The notes beneath the pieces are model-generated. The model was given only the letters and a program-made list of their open reading frames with translations, was not told the DNA's origin and did no database searches. This document shows, one piece after another, positions 1 through 10,899 of a DNA stretch of 64,000 nt; within the stretch, counting starts at the first letter, position 1; each line of letters opens with the position of its first letter. The stretch is from positions 310,001 to 374,000 of the forward strand of contig JADLSH010000185.1 of assembly GCA_016169945.1 (NCBI GenBank), written 5' to 3'. Source of the DNA: Trachythela sp. YZ-2020 (lineage: Eukaryota; Cnidaria; Anthozoa; Malacalcyonacea; Clavulariidae). Both the position numbers and the translations under genes were made by a program.

Positions 1-1586
1 AGGTAGCTTCGTCATGAGTAAACACGGACTTTGTAATTTTTTATCCTTGCCATGCATGCAGAATACTGAGGGTGGTGTAATTGGTAAAATCACTTTCGAC
101 ATCAAAGTGCATGTCTTGAAATGATCCAGTACTATATTATACAATGTAAACCGTTCTAACTGTCATGTAAAAATCCCAAAATTTATACTTTTTGTGATAT
201 GAAATACTGTAGTCTTTTGCATTTTGCAAGCAAGGGCAAGTCTTGCATTTTGTGCAAAATATTTGTGAAAAATCATGCTTCTAATAACAACACCGACTTC
301 ATTTGGTTGACAGTTTTTACCAATTACCACTTTGATGTCGGTTCTGGCCAATCACCTAGAGTTATTGCATGGTACTTATGTAAGGGGCTTATGAGGTGGT
401 TTTTCTGTTTCCTTGCCACTCAGGCATTTCTGGGGCTTTCCACATCATTTGTTAGGTGGTGGAACTTTATTGGCATAAATCAATATCTGCAACTTGCACA
501 ATACAATTCCACAAGGAGAGCCATTACTTGTTATTACACTGGTCCGGAGGGATCAGTGGTTAAATAATACCCAGTTTGTAATAGCCAGGACATGACAGTG
601 GGGGGCGATACAGCAACCATGCATCAACCGAAGCTATGTCAACCTAATGCCAGAACATCTTTACATACCATGTGTCGTCTGGTCTTGCATGGTATCCAAT
701 ATAATGCTAAAAGCATGTCAGCTTAATCCGCCTTATCAATTTTCTCTAATTTTCTTATATATGCTTTACATACATGGTAATATACATCCTGCTTAGACAA
801 ATATTACTGACTATGCTTATCTGGTTGCAGTACCCACATGATCTAGGAGTTCCTCAAGTCACCTCTGATCAAAAATGACAAAAAATCGCAAAATTTACAA
901 GAAAATGCCTAAATAATGAACCAAGCATATTTCTATCTAGCTACAATCAAGACATTACAATGCAATATTATCAAATAGTTCCGTCATAAACCAACATTTA
1001 TCCAAAGACCCATTGGCTAAATATTTTTGTTTACTGTGACCAAAAAGCGGCAATGTAGCAGATTTGCAACAAATACATACATGAAATTATTACAGGAAAA
1101 CGAAAGCACATTGTAAGATCGAAATATACCGTATCAAAAGACTAACTTACCACAAATAAGAATAACACCACTTTAGCAGATTAGACCCCATAATAAAATG
1201 CCTGTTGTACCTCACACACATCTTAAGGTTGGGGGAACATTTATTTACATTAATTGGTGCAACATTTAAACAATAATCTGATTTTAGTGGACCTGGATGC
1301 TCAGTTAATGCTGTTACGATTGCACTTGTTCTTTACTATAGAAAAGGCCACTTTGAAGATAATTATGGGTGGGGAATGTACTCGCACGCCTCCTTTAATG
1401 CACAGTTCCGATGCTACTTTTCACCCAACAAAGTAAATATATGCTTACAAATATCTATAATGATCACTGAAAGACTTTCAGGAATAGGCTCATGGCATGC
1501 ATGTATCTCAGAGTAGTCTAATTTTTAAAGTGGGTAAACAGTAGGCCTATAGGTATTTTGCATATTTTCGTGCTGTGAAAGCAATT
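1..1586. other. No gene recognised; dispersed-repeat remnant
   Basis: I see no coding region that can be supported. A 122-codon plus-strand reading frame at 199-567 has no domain, no homologue I recognise and no splice context, so I treat it as chance. Around 1035-1160 there is a remnant of a dispersed repeat whose relatives lie near 14220-14260 and 15628-16020; shared signatures are the GTAGCAGAT core and a following tgAAATTATT block. Confidence 0.5.
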
Positions 1587-1695
1587 TTACAACTACAACC
1601 TCGATCCCAGGGCCTTTCGAGGGGGGGGGGGCGGAGGGAGAAAGGCCCTGGTGTCGGCCGGTGAATTCTTTCTTATGGTTGGCTTGTGAATTTTG

Positions 1696-1819
1696 AAAAT
1701 TTATGCAACTTTGAGATTAATTTATCCAAATTTGAATTTTATTTAACATGCATATATCAATATGCATGTTAAATAAAATTCAAATTTGGATAAATTAATC
1801 TCAAAGTTGCATAAATTTT
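1696..1819. repeat. Perfect palindrome, 60-bp arms, 4-nt loop
   Basis: Arms 1696-1755 and 1760-1819 are exact reverse complements by inspection, separated by ATCA. The structure ends 12 bases before the ATG of the ZAD-like ORF, so the 5' leader of any transcript would form a very long hairpin. Perfect arms in otherwise decayed DNA imply recent origin or gene conversion. Confidence 0.95.
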
Positions 1820-1831
1820 GCAATCTCAAAG

Positions 1832-2494
1832 ATGGCGGACAAAGGGGTGACAAAGGTCACACCGACTAAAATTACAACTAGAAACCCAATTTGTAGACTC
1901 TGTGGTGGTTGTCAAGACACGCGTCATATGGCACGCATATTTAGCAAAGCTGGTACATCAAAAAATCTTTGTGTGAAGATAAATAAACTGTGCGGTGTAG
2001 AAGTTTCTGAAGACGATGGCAACTCGAAAGTGCTATGTAGGCAGTGGGTCGCGTTCATGAATAAGATGGAAGAATTCATTGTTAAAGCTCAATCTTTGCA
2101 GGAAAAACCTCCCGATGAATTCTCTGTTAAAAGATGCATGTTACACTCGCCAACACAACAGCCTTCGAAGCGCACTCATCAAATAAATCAGTCACAATTA
2201 AGTTCGGCAAAACAATTGTTTACAACAACAACAACCGAGGCTGACGTGGCCGTCGAAACTGAAGCATCCTCAAACACACAAAGTCAAAGTGGAAAGACGC
2301 AAGCTGTTAATATTTTGCCTAAACAATCTTCAGAAGCTGGGTGTTCGTTTAATAATACGCTGGAAGCGGCTCAATCTCTTTTAACCGAAAGGCAACAACA
2401 AATCATAACACGAGCATCTAACACTAGATATGTTACTGTACTTGCAGGTATTCTTGCAGAACACTGTCCAACTGTTGTCGATCATTTCAATTAA
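1832..2494 (+). CDS. ZAD-like zinc-finger ORF in DNA element
   Basis: A 220-codon ORF. Residues 21-72 resemble a ZAD-type treble-clef domain: CRLC at 21-24 starts it, and the distal pair that should be C-x2-C reads CRQW (residues 69-72), so one zinc ligand is replaced by Trp (codon 2045-2047). The rest is polar and Ser/Gln/Thr-rich, then an amphipathic stretch near residues 185-220. It lies wholly inside the 1596-2786 element and follows the long palindrome. The natural C-terminus seems to continue in another frame after about 2480, so this ORF is probably a frameshifted copy of a longer protein. ZAD domains are protein-interaction and dimerisation modules; any role in transposition is inference. 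Confidence 0.6.
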   Translation: MADKGVTKVTPTKITTRNPICRLCGGCQDTRHMARIFSKAGTSKNLCVKINKLCGVEVSEDDGNSKVLCRQWVAFMNKMEEFIVKAQSLQEKPPDEFSVKRCMLHSPTQQPSKRTHQINQSQLSSAKQLFTTTTTEADVAVETEASSNTQSQSGKTQAVNILPKQSSEAGCSFNNTLEAAQSLLTERQQQIITRASNTRYVTVLAGILAEHCPTVVDHFN

Positions 2495-2648
2495 AAAGCT
2501 GATATGTAAAGATATAAGGAAGTCTTGCGAGAAATTATGCAGGCGTTCACAAGGATCAGTTTTATTTCGAAAAGATTATGAGAGCTTACAAGACTTCGAC
2601 TTAAAGAAAATCTGGAACGAATTAAAAACAATATTATGCAAATTTTAA
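2480..2648 (+). pseudogene. Frameshifted tail of the ZAD-like ORF
   Basis: In the +1 frame relative to the upstream ORF the translation is basic, Cys-containing and helix-like (it includes KSCEKLCRRSQGSV and KIWNELK). It looks like the lost C-terminus of the 1832-2494 protein after a one-base indel near 2480. No known domain is recognised. Confidence 0.4.
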
Positions 2649-2795
2649 ATATAATTATGCAAATTAGGTAATTTATGCAAAATTTAAGTATAATTACCAC
2701 TATATCTGGGTGTTTTTATCTCACGTGACCGACCGACGCCACGGCCTTTCCCCCTCCCACTCCGAAAAGCCTCGGGATCGAGGTTGTTACAACTA

Positions 2796-4580
2796 AGCAT
2801 CGGAATATAATAATAACAAACAGGGTTACACTGCACATTAATGGGTAATTATTCTATTATTTCCATGTACAGTGTCGCTCATTGTTTTGTAGAGATAGCT
2901 ATGGTATTTTGTAGTCACATCTATTGTTGTTGCCATAGCAACCTTCCATTCAAATGTATCATGTACTGGCACTATGAAAACTGTTGAATCACTTTTTGAT
3001 ATTAACAGTGGTTGTTCACAGATTTTCAGAAGTCCATACATGTTTTCTTAGCAGATAATCAACAACGTTGGGCCACCTTAGTAGACTATCATGTAAATAA
3101 ATAAGGAATGCCATTGGAAATTGTCAAATCCCTCGAGGATCATCCCCTTCAATTTTTTTCAAAACAAACTAATTTTGGCAATTCATGTCTAAATTTTAGG
3201 TTAAAGTGCTTATGAACCCAAAATGGGTTTTTCTTATTCGATAGAACATAAAAAGTTAGTTAATAAGTTCTAGATTAGTTTTTGGCTTAGACTTTTAGTT
3301 TCGGAGATATAAAGGCTCAAAGTCGCTATTTTGGAAAATAAGTAGCGTCTACTGGGGGACTGGGTTCCAGTAACGTGTGTATTTAATTTTACTATAAAAA
3401 CAATTACATTTGGAATAAATCATCTTGAAAAGTCGGCAATATTGTGAGGAAAAAACACATTTTTGAACTCAAACACATTTTTGAATGTATAAAGTAACCC
3501 TTCTAGTAGTTTGCATCGTGGAATATAGACGAAGGAATGGATTTAAATGCGATTTCAAAGTAGATCGTGGAGACGACCGTGACAGTAACGTATGTCTATA
3601 AATTCTGGGACATAGATGCCTCTTCTGGCGAACCAATTGCTTATAAAATTCTTTCGTATAGTATTAAATAAAGAAAGAAGAAATAAATGACCGAATGCAA
3701 GGGTTAAAAGTTTGGTCGAATGGAACTTAAACCTTTTACAGTATTTTATAGTCTTCATGCCTTCATGGACATGGGAATCGGTTGCATTTCATTTCTACAC
3801 CTGCTTTAAAGTTGGTTCTCACTTTAGCAAGCAAGCTTGTTTCCCTACAAATTTTACATCTAAATTTGCTCAAAATTTGGACATTTTCAAGAATAATAAC
3901 TGGTTAACTGCAACTGGCCAACCCACAATCTAATGAAGTTGGCCCTCATGTATAATTATCACAGCACCTTTCACAGAAAGATTGGTTGACGGATTGTCGT
4001 CTTTGTCCATGTAACTGAAAGATGATCAATACACGGATATCATAAACTGTATATATATATATATATATATATATGGAATTATTGTGACAACATTAATTGC
4101 CACATAAATAGGCTTAGAATAATATTCATCTTTTAAGAATGTTTATTGGTGAAACATATCTAATTTAATAAATAAGCCGTAAGGCCAGTATGTGATCTGA
4201 AAAACATCATGCTTTCTATTACAGTAGCTTTACCTGTGCGGGCAGAGCAAACATGCTTCAACTTTCACATTAGATGTCTGGTGTGAGAGTGATGTTTGCT
4301 TTACTCCTAGTGTACACACATCCAATTACTTTCTTGGCATGCCCACATAGCTGATTTAAGTGACTCGGAAAGGTGCTTGTCTGTGCAGGTAAAACGACTT
4401 CCTCCCCATGGAGGAAAATGGATGTTGACTCCCCCCCTACCAGATGCCCTTGCACATTTTAGAAGTGGAATCTCTCCTTCCAGGTGGGTAAAGTTCCTCC
4501 ATAGTGGGAGTCTGGCTCTTTTCTAGGTAACCCATTACCCAAAAAGCAGCTAAAGTTTAGCCAATCCGATCAAGCGCAGT
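2796..4580. other. Noncoding stretch with a (TA)n run
   Basis: No supportable gene. A pure (TA)n microsatellite occupies about 4051-4074. Short reading frames at 2838-3041 (minus), 3555-3758 (minus) and 3712-3933 (plus) have no recognisable domain. Confidence 0.5.
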
Positions 4581-4640
4581 TAACCCATTAATTGGCAGTA
4601 CTCTACCACTGATGAGTAAAATTTGCCAATTAATGGGTTA
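4581..4640. repeat. 17-bp inverted repeat
   Basis: TAACCCATTAATTGGCA at 4581-4597 is matched by its exact reverse complement at 4624-4640 around a 26-nt spacer. Flanking CCAATCCgATCAAG and CCAATCCaATCAAG are direct repeats just outside. It may be a tiny foldback element. Confidence 0.6.
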
Positions 4641-4961
4641 AGCCAATCCAATCAAGGGACTGGGCTATTAAAAGTACAATTACCCCCAAGAGACAATAGA
4701 GTCACACTACAACATATATTGATATTACAACATAATAAATATTTAATTAAAAATTTTAATTCATCTTTCACTGATGGTTCCAGTTTACTCCGGATTGTGA
4801 ACTCAAGAACTGCGCACGTGTCAGAAAGTGCTCCGCGATAGTTTACAAATTTTAAAATTTTATGTTATAAATCTCGTTTACAAATCTCAGTTAACAATAA
4901 CTGTGCTAGTGTATATTGGTTTAAAGGCACAATTTTATCCCAACGTGAGTAATAATGCTCT

Positions 4962-5411
4962 ATGGCTGAAGCAAACGCTATGATTGAAGCAAATGTGGCT
5001 GCCGACTCTCTCACAAGCAATATAGATCAATTGTCGTTTGACGGCATTTCATTTCGCTGGTCTGGGAATTTATTATAGCTGAAGAATTATATTGAAGCAA
5101 GTCTGAAACTGTTGGGGAAATGGAGCTCACCAGGTGGCGGAACACAGTTGTTTACAGCAAACGAAGACAATTTTGTGCTGAAATGGCAGAAATCTAAAAA
5201 GTTGGTCATTGTTAAAGACAGTCCAGATGAGTATCTGCTAAATTCTTTCAAATCAATTGCCAATAATGTCTCAAAGCAGAACGTTAATAGCGGCGAAAAT
5301 GAAAATCATCCCGAGCTAGAATTTACCGAACTAAATCTGAGTCAAATAAATATGAAAATTCAAAATTTAGAATCCAAATTTCAAAGTGCTTTAACTGTAG
5401 TATCGAATTAA
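4962..5411 (+). pseudogene. LINE ORF1 N-terminal segment with one stop
   Basis: Reading from the ATG at 4962 gives MAEANAMIEAN and continues in frame to 5411 apart from a TAG at 5076-5078 (probably GAG to TAG). Downstream are the motif GKWSSPGGGTQLF and a C-terminal helix-rich stretch ending in coiled-coil-like SQINMKIQNLESKFQ. This resembles the N-terminus of CR1/L2-type ORF1 proteins of cnidarian LINEs; I base that on family resemblance, not a search. Its continuation appears at 6617-7389 after about 1.2 kb of inserted DNA. Confidence 0.5.
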
Positions 5412-6426
5412 TTAAATGATCTTATATTATAAGTAGTATCTAACGAGCAATTTGATTGGCTAATTCGCTTGCTTTATGAGGCAATAAAGCACGGCCACCG
5501 TTTTGATTTTTTCTCCCTTTGTCCCCGCTTGTTAAATTTTCCTCGGAATTGTCAATACAATATGAACAAAATTATAATAGTTTTAAATCCACAGTCTGTC
5601 AGAAAGCAAGAAAAAGTAGACCTAAACGTGATGGAAAAAGCCAGCCAACAAATAACAACGGGATCCAAAAAACGGCGAATAAAGATTCGTGGCTGTTTCT
5701 GAGTTTGAAATATACTTTTTTGCTTGAAAGTTCGCATTCAACGGCGACAAGAAACGCGAAAATCTGTGCTATTTTGACATTTAAAGGTACAAAAACTGTA
5801 TTTAAACACAAACCAAACCAAATTTATCCACAGTTCTAGGTGCAAAAAATTAAAATTAACCATTTTGGCATTGATTTATATAACACTATGTGTACAGTTT
5901 TTAAGCTGTCAGGATGCAACGACAAAAACCTACACAAATACGACATGTTTATGCATTTCTTGACAGTGTGTCTGAGAAATGTTTTAACCACCAACCACTG
6001 AATTAGCAAAAAAACACAAAAAATATTCAAACAGTACCTTCAAACAAAAACTGCCCGATATATTTGGTTCAAGATGAAAAATCAATTTGACAGCCAATGT
6101 CGTCAAAGCAGCTTGACAAAAACCCTTCGCTTTTATACCGAATCCAGGACAAAAGTGAAGCAGAACAACAAAAAACCAATCTGTCTATCATTGTGCACCA
6201 TGTTTGAAAAATTTTCAACAGTTTTTGTGCCTTTTTAATCCCTAATTTTTGTTGAGTTGCAAGTTTTTCGCTCCTTCGCCGGTCAGAATTCAAGCGTAGT
6301 TGTTGCCAAGCAATGAAAACATTGAAAAGCTTGCGAGTGACGTCAGTGATTACATGTTAGGAGAATATCAATATTGATATTTGAACAAAATTGTTTACTG
6401 TGCTTATCTACCACTTATAATATAAC
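5412..6426. other. Insert separating two parts of LINE ORF1
   Basis: No gene recognised. The stretch lies between the two halves of the LINE ORF1. Short similar strings (TTAATTAAA) occur near 5409 and 6620, which may be the edges of the insertion, but AT-rich matches of that length are weak evidence. The small overlapping reading frames in 5469-6293 look noncoding. Confidence 0.4.
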
Positions 6427-6619
6427 AGAATTAAAAAAACTCGTCTTGTGCTGTTATGGTGTAATAAGGCACGAGGGGGAATGTTGGGAGAATACTCGAG
6501 AAGCGTGTAAAACACTCGGCTACGCCTCGTGTTTTACAAGCTTCTCTCGTATTCTCCCAACATTCCCCCCTCGTGCATTATTACACCATAACGGCACGCG
6601 ACTCGTTTTTTAATTCTTA
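6427..6619. repeat. Foldback MITE, about 85-bp arms
   Basis: AGAATTAAAAAA at the left mirrors TTTTTTAATTCT at the right. The arms continue through TGCTGTTATGG and the GAGGGGGAATGTTGGGAGAATA block to a short loop around 6516-6532 containing CGGCTACGCCTCG. The arms have a few mismatches. The 79-codon frame at 6374-6613 is a by-product of this structure. Confidence 0.85.
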
Positions 6620-7389
6620 ATTAAAACCCGGTCTGAATTTACGACAGATCAGCATGTGAGTTACTTGCGGGAGGAGAATGAAAATCTCAAGAAGCAGAAT
6701 GAGTTAATAACAGGAAAGTACAATAATTCTCTACTTGTCGCATCAGACCTAAATAGGCAAATTAAGGAGCTTGAACTTGAAAAGAAAAGTTTAATAACAG
6801 CTGGTAAATTAATGCAATATGAGAATATTAATTGTTATGGTAATATGGTAATTGAGCTACGAGCACAAACAACTCAGTCTGAACAGACCTCCTCTCACAG
6901 TGATAAAGTGATAATATCCTTAAACGTAAATACAAACGAAAAGGCAAGAACAATCGTCAAAAACCGATAAATAATAATAATATGCAGATTCCAACTCGTG
7001 AACATAGTGAAATCAATGAAGCGACTGATATTAACACCCCTAATATAGATGACACTTCTTCCCAAAACCATACTAATGTGCCAAAGGACCCACATTTTAA
7101 TAATGCCTCAAAACCTAAACATTGTACACCATGCACCTTTTTACAAAAGAAGGGTTACTGCTTGAAAGGTTCGAGATGTAACTTTCTACACCATATCAGT
7201 TCACAGCAATCTGCCCGGCAGTATAATGTTCCACCCGCTCTTCAGAAACAATTGCCATACCTAAATTATCCCTATCAAAATTTTCCACCGGCGATGGGAT
7301 ACCCTTTTTTCCACCAATACATGAATTGCCCAGATCCGTACCCCCCGTCATTGATGGAGTTTCCAACAAGACCTCCCAGGCGTTGGTAA
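6617..7389 (+). pseudogene. LINE ORF1: coiled coil plus CCCH zinc finger
   Basis: The first part (to about 6925) is a charged coiled coil with repeated Glu/Lys/Leu heptads (YLREENENLKKQ). A one-base shift near 6925 moves the reading into the frame that ends at 7389; on that frame the upstream codons give a basic KRKGKNNRQK stretch before the ATG at 6982. Near residues 45-70 of the second frame is a CCCH zinc finger, C-x8-C-x5-C-x3-H (CTFLQKKGYCLKGSRCNFLH), followed by a Pro/Tyr/Phe-rich tail. CCCH fingers in LINE ORF1 proteins bind the element RNA. The endonuclease ORF follows about 190 bases downstream, as expected for an ORF1-ORF2 order. Confidence 0.65.
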
Positions 7390-7579
7390 CAGCAAACTTA
7401 CCGAAAGATGATAATTTAACTGTTAATAATTACCGGATCCCTGTAAGAATTACAAATAAACGATTACTAAACTCTAATATTCTAGATTCCAATAAAACGA
7501 GGTGAACCTAGGAACTGTATCAAGATATCCACCGATACTAAAATGAATAAACAGACTGTTCCTTCATTATTCTTAACTA

Positions 7580-8245
7580 ATGCTTGTCATATATATTCTG
7601 AACAAAATTGATGAGCTTAGCTCAGTTGTGGAAATAAATAATCCTGATCTTATCTGTATTTCTGAATCTTGGCTAGATCCCAGCATATCTGATGGAATTA
7701 TATCTATTGGATCTAGCTATGTCACGTATCGGAAAGATAGAGGAACTCCGGGAGGCGGTTTAATCGCTTATGTTAAAACTGCAATACCTTCTAGTCGCTT
7801 GTCAAACATGGAGGAAGCCCACAAAGAGGTTTTATGGATATTGCTGAAACCGCAAAGGCTACCAAGGTCTTTCAGTTGCATTGTTGTGATTGTTGTCTAT
7901 TATCCCCCTGGTCAACCGGCTACAAGCGAGATATCTATGATTGACTATCTTACGAACGGAATCGATTATGTTCTCCAAAGGTATCCGTCCGCTGGAATCA
8001 TGATAGCTGGAGACTTTAACAAAATGAAATTAGGGCCGTTATGTAATCGTTTTGACTTGCGGAAAACTGTGAAGAAATCTACTCGCGGGAACAAAACTCT
8101 AGACCAGATAGTGACTAATATGTCGTCTCTGTTTCAGGAAGTGCAACATCTTCCTCCTTTGGGTCGCTCGGATCATCAAAGCCTCCTTCTGAATCCCAAA
8201 CATCGGATGAGTACAGTGTACACGTCCGTTAACCAAAACATTTAG
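7580..8245 (+). pseudogene. LINE ORF2 apurinic-type endonuclease
   Basis: A 221-codon open stretch matching the APE-like endonuclease of CR1/L2-clade non-LTR retrotransposons. Visible landmarks in order: LINKIDEL-like start, PDLICISESWLD, a GGGLIAYVK block, VVYYPPG, AGDFNKM with the catalytic GDFN Asp/Asn, DQIVTN, and GRSDH with the catalytic SDH pair. The endonuclease nicks target DNA to prime reverse transcription. Reading breaks at 8246, resumes in another frame at 8250 (MKRSDLKALELR), then is cut by a MITE. The ORF lacks its natural N-terminal residues upstream of 7580 in this frame. Confidence 0.8.
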
Positions 8246-8288
8246 ACCGATGAAACGTTCTGACTTAAAAGCTCTCGAACTTAGACTA

Positions 8289-8526
8289 AAGGCCATTTTC
8301 CATTACGGTCGTTTTGCCCGCGCGGGCGAAGCGACCGATTCGAATCACGTGAAAATTCAGTCGCGCGGGCACGCCAAGAAAGTTGAATGTAGTTCAACTT
8401 TCAGACGTGTCCGCGAGGTGTCAGTAAAGCGGGCAAAAAAAATCTCATGCTAGACACCTACAGCGAAAGTTGAAACATGGTCGCTCCGCCAACGCGGGCA
8501 AAGCGGCTGTAATGGAAAATTGCCTT
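8289..8526. mobile_element. MITE with about 34-bp TIRs inside a LINE
   Basis: The left end AAGGCCATTTTCCATTAC and the right end (reverse complement AAGGCAATTTTCCATTAC) continue with CGCTTTGCCCGCG in both arms. The element interrupts the LINE reading frame: LINE codons stop at about 8287 and resume at about 8527 with LSKTVWDAV. No clear TSD could be read because both edges are ambiguous. Confidence 0.75.
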
Positions 8527-8723
8527 AAGCAAGACTGTCTGGGACGCGGTATACGAAGCCGACGACGTCGATGACAAAGTATCAATTTTCAACGGAGTAG
8601 TTAGTCAAGCCCTAGATGGATGCATGACTCTGAAATCCATACGGACACACCCTACGGATAAACCATGGATGACTCCGAACATTAAAGCAGAGATCAAGCT
8701 TAGACAGCGGGCTTTTACTAGGT
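8527..8723 (+). pseudogene. LINE ORF2 linker, between EN and RT
   Basis: Continuation of the 7580 LINE after the MITE. The translation includes KVSIFNGVVSQ, SIRTHPTDKPWMTP and IKLRQRAFT, a pattern typical of the region between endonuclease and reverse transcriptase in CR1/L2 elements. It is broken off at about 8723 by a second LINE and resumes at 9247. Confidence 0.7.
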
Positions 8724-9246
8724 AGGTAGCTAGGTAGGTAAAACTTTATTTTACTACGCTAACCCCAACAGCAAAAGCTGATTTCCAAGGGGGGCGTAGC
8801 ATTAAATTTACATTAAAAATTTAGAAAAGTTAAACATACAAATACAATTACTTACATGCAGTTATTACAATTACATACATAATTAGATAGATAATAGTAC
8901 ATACAGTACATACATACATACATAATAGTAAATATTAATAGATTAAATAGTCAAGGTAAATATGGGTTTAAAAACTCTAATTAGTAGCCAGGTGTCATAC
9001 GTTTTTATTGAATATAGCTAGTGATTCTTTTCCTCTTAATTCATTTGGGAGACTATTCCACAATTTGGCCCCTCTATAGCTAAGACTTTTTTTAAGATAT
9101 TCAGTCTTAGGCTTGGGCAAATGGAGTTTAGTGGAAGAGCCCCGCAAATTATAATACTGGGAGGAAGACGTCTTTTGAAAAATATCAGTAAGTCGTAAGG
9201 GCGCTAGATCATGAGTAATTTTATACATAAGACTTGCCACAAACTG
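8721..9246 (-). mobile_element. 5'-truncated LINE tail (minus)
   Basis: On the minus strand 9240-8995 encodes the characteristic C-terminal tail of CR1/L2-like reverse transcriptases: LMYKITHDLAPLRLTD, then LSYRGAKLWNSLPNELR and a final FNKNV. The 3' end lies at the left and finishes in an imperfect (AGGT)n microsatellite at 8722-8740, the tail type used by CR1/L2 elements. It sits inside the codons of another LINE, so it is the younger insertion. Confidence 0.8.
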
Positions 9247-9374
9247 GGTTCTGCGTTCGCTCAGTATAACCTTCTGTGTGCAAAGGTAGAAGATATGATA
9301 AGAAAAGCCAAATCAAATTACCAAAACAACGCTAAAACGTTCCGCACATCTGACCCTGCGAAATGGTACATATA
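9247..9374 (+). pseudogene. Last fragment of the interrupted plus LINE
   Basis: Translation of about 9249-9374 gives GSAFAQYNLLCAKVEDMIRK and then SNYQNNAKTF with DPAKWY, the conserved RT-preceding segment of CR1/L2 elements, in the same order expected after IKLRQRAFT at 8715. The element ends or is truncated just after 9374; the RT core is absent. Confidence 0.6.
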
Positions 9375-10480
9375 GGTAATCTTTGAAGATTCTGCAACAA
9401 ATTAATCTACACGGCGTCAACTGTATTTTAACTTTGAGTGAACACCTTAATTTCTCGTAATATGTATTGTGTTCACAATATCTCGTGACTTGAAACAGTT
9501 GTGGCGCCAGAGGGGGAGCAGGGGGGCTACAGTACCCAAGTAGGAAAAAATAGCATTTCGTCGGGCTCAGGTAGCTTAATGCCTGGGTCACATTTCAGCC
9601 AAGGCCAAAATATTAGCGTACCAAGTTGATTTTCGATGTGAAAATTTAGTTAATATAAGCCGTTGTGATTTAATGCTATAGATGTTGACCTGGAGAATTT
9701 TTTTATGATTTTTATTTTATTTTTCCTCGCTTGCCTTCGGAAATATATTGCCTGAAACGTCAATAAACACTGGTCAAAATGAAACCTGTTTCTCCGGAAC
9801 ATAGAATCGCGCAATTTCCCCTACTGCTGAATTGGTTTAATGTGAAAGATATAGTGTTGAACTATACGAATTCAATTGCCTGGTTGTCTATATAGTTTAT
9901 TGCGGTAAATATTTTGTGTTCTATTTGAAATTATTCGGTAACTGCGCGTATTTACATCAATAATACTACAATATACATGTTAATCTACGCCGGGCAAGTT
10001 GGAACTATAAGGTTTTTGATGTGCTTAATCTAGCTAGCCTAAAATTATACTTGCTTAAGTATTGCAACTTTTCCGGGGAAACGGCTGAAGTTCATGTATT
10101 TGTAGACATGTGAACAAGAAAGCTAAACGCCATGTCTTTCGCCATGCCGTATATTATTTACGACCAGCGGGGGTCCGCATTGTTGGTTAGTTGCGCAATG
10201 ATACAAGTGCGATGATTTCTTGTTGTATTTTATGAGTATATGGTTGGTAGTTTCATGACTTATTCATTTCAGATATTGAAGAGGAAGGTCTCTCTGATAT
10301 TGGGGTTATTGGAAAGCAGCATGAGTAATCTAAAGAAGCGAGAATGCGAAGCCGCAAGTCATTGAACTTAATGAAACCTAATACTGATAATACGCGACGC
10401 AGACATAAATAATGCATATCTATATGTAAAACTACAGTTCAATTTCCATGGTACGGTGGCCCAGACGCGACAACATAAAA
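9375..10480. other. No gene recognised
   Basis: AT-rich noncoding sequence. A pyrimidine-rich tract ending TTCAG at about 10272 is followed by 18 open codons (DIEEEGLSDIGVIGKQHE) and a stop. It could be a short terminal exon, but nothing else supports it. Confidence 0.4.
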
Positions 10481-10484
10481 TACA

Positions 10485-10856
10485 ATTATGTATTTCCATG
10501 TTTCCGTATTTTCATATTTTCATGTTTTATATTTCCGTATTTCTGTATTTCCGTATTTTCATATTTCCGTATTTTCGTGTTTCTGTATTTCCGTATTTCT
10601 GTATTTCCGTATTTTCATATTTCCGTATTTTCGTGTTTCTGTATTTCCGTATTTCTGTATTTCTGTATTTCCGTATTTTCATATTTCCGTATTTTCGTGT
10701 TTCTGTATTTCCGTGTTTCTGTATTTCCATGTTTTCGTGTTTCTGTATTTTCGTGTTTCCGTGTTTCCATATTTTCATGTTTTCATATATTCATGTTTTA
10801 TATTTCCGTGTTTTCATATTTCCGTACTTCCGTGTTTCCATATTTTCATGATGTCA
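10485..10856. repeat. 8-bp minisatellite, RTTTCYGT-like
   Basis: About 370 bp built from diverged copies of an 8-mer (ATTTCCGT, GTTTCTGT, ATTTTCAT and similar). Because 8 is not a multiple of 3 but has few stop-prone variants, all three plus frames and one minus frame stay open and encode FPYFRISVF-type low-complexity peptides; those are not genes. The plus strand is strongly pyrimidine-biased. Confidence 0.95.
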
Positions 10857-10899
10857 GTGTGATATGGGTTTCTCATTTAGTGGACGGTCTTTTCAAAAA

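Larger units (their letters stand above)
1596..2786. mobile_element. DNA transposon with hairpin TIRs and 9-bp TSD
   Basis: The ends are inverted: the left starts CAACCTCGATCCC and the right finishes GGGATCGAGGTTG. The 9-mer TTACAACTA lies immediately outside both ends (1587-1595 and 2787-2795), which marks a target-site duplication. Each terminus also folds on itself: CCAGGGCCTTTC at 1607-1618 pairs perfectly with GAAAGGCCCTGG at 1640-1651 around a G-rich loop, and the right end has an imperfect equivalent. A second element with the same architecture lies at 43666-45317. The interior carries a ZAD-like ORF and a 124-bp palindrome. A 9-bp TSD fits Mutator-like or Merlin-like groups, but I cannot assign a superfamily. 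Confidence 0.85.

Noticed and set aside
199..567. 122-codon plus ORF near the left edge
   Set aside because: No domain, no codon pattern or splice context to support it; AT-rich chance frames of this size are expected.
6374..6613. 79-codon plus ORF
   Set aside because: It lies in the arms and loop of a foldback element.
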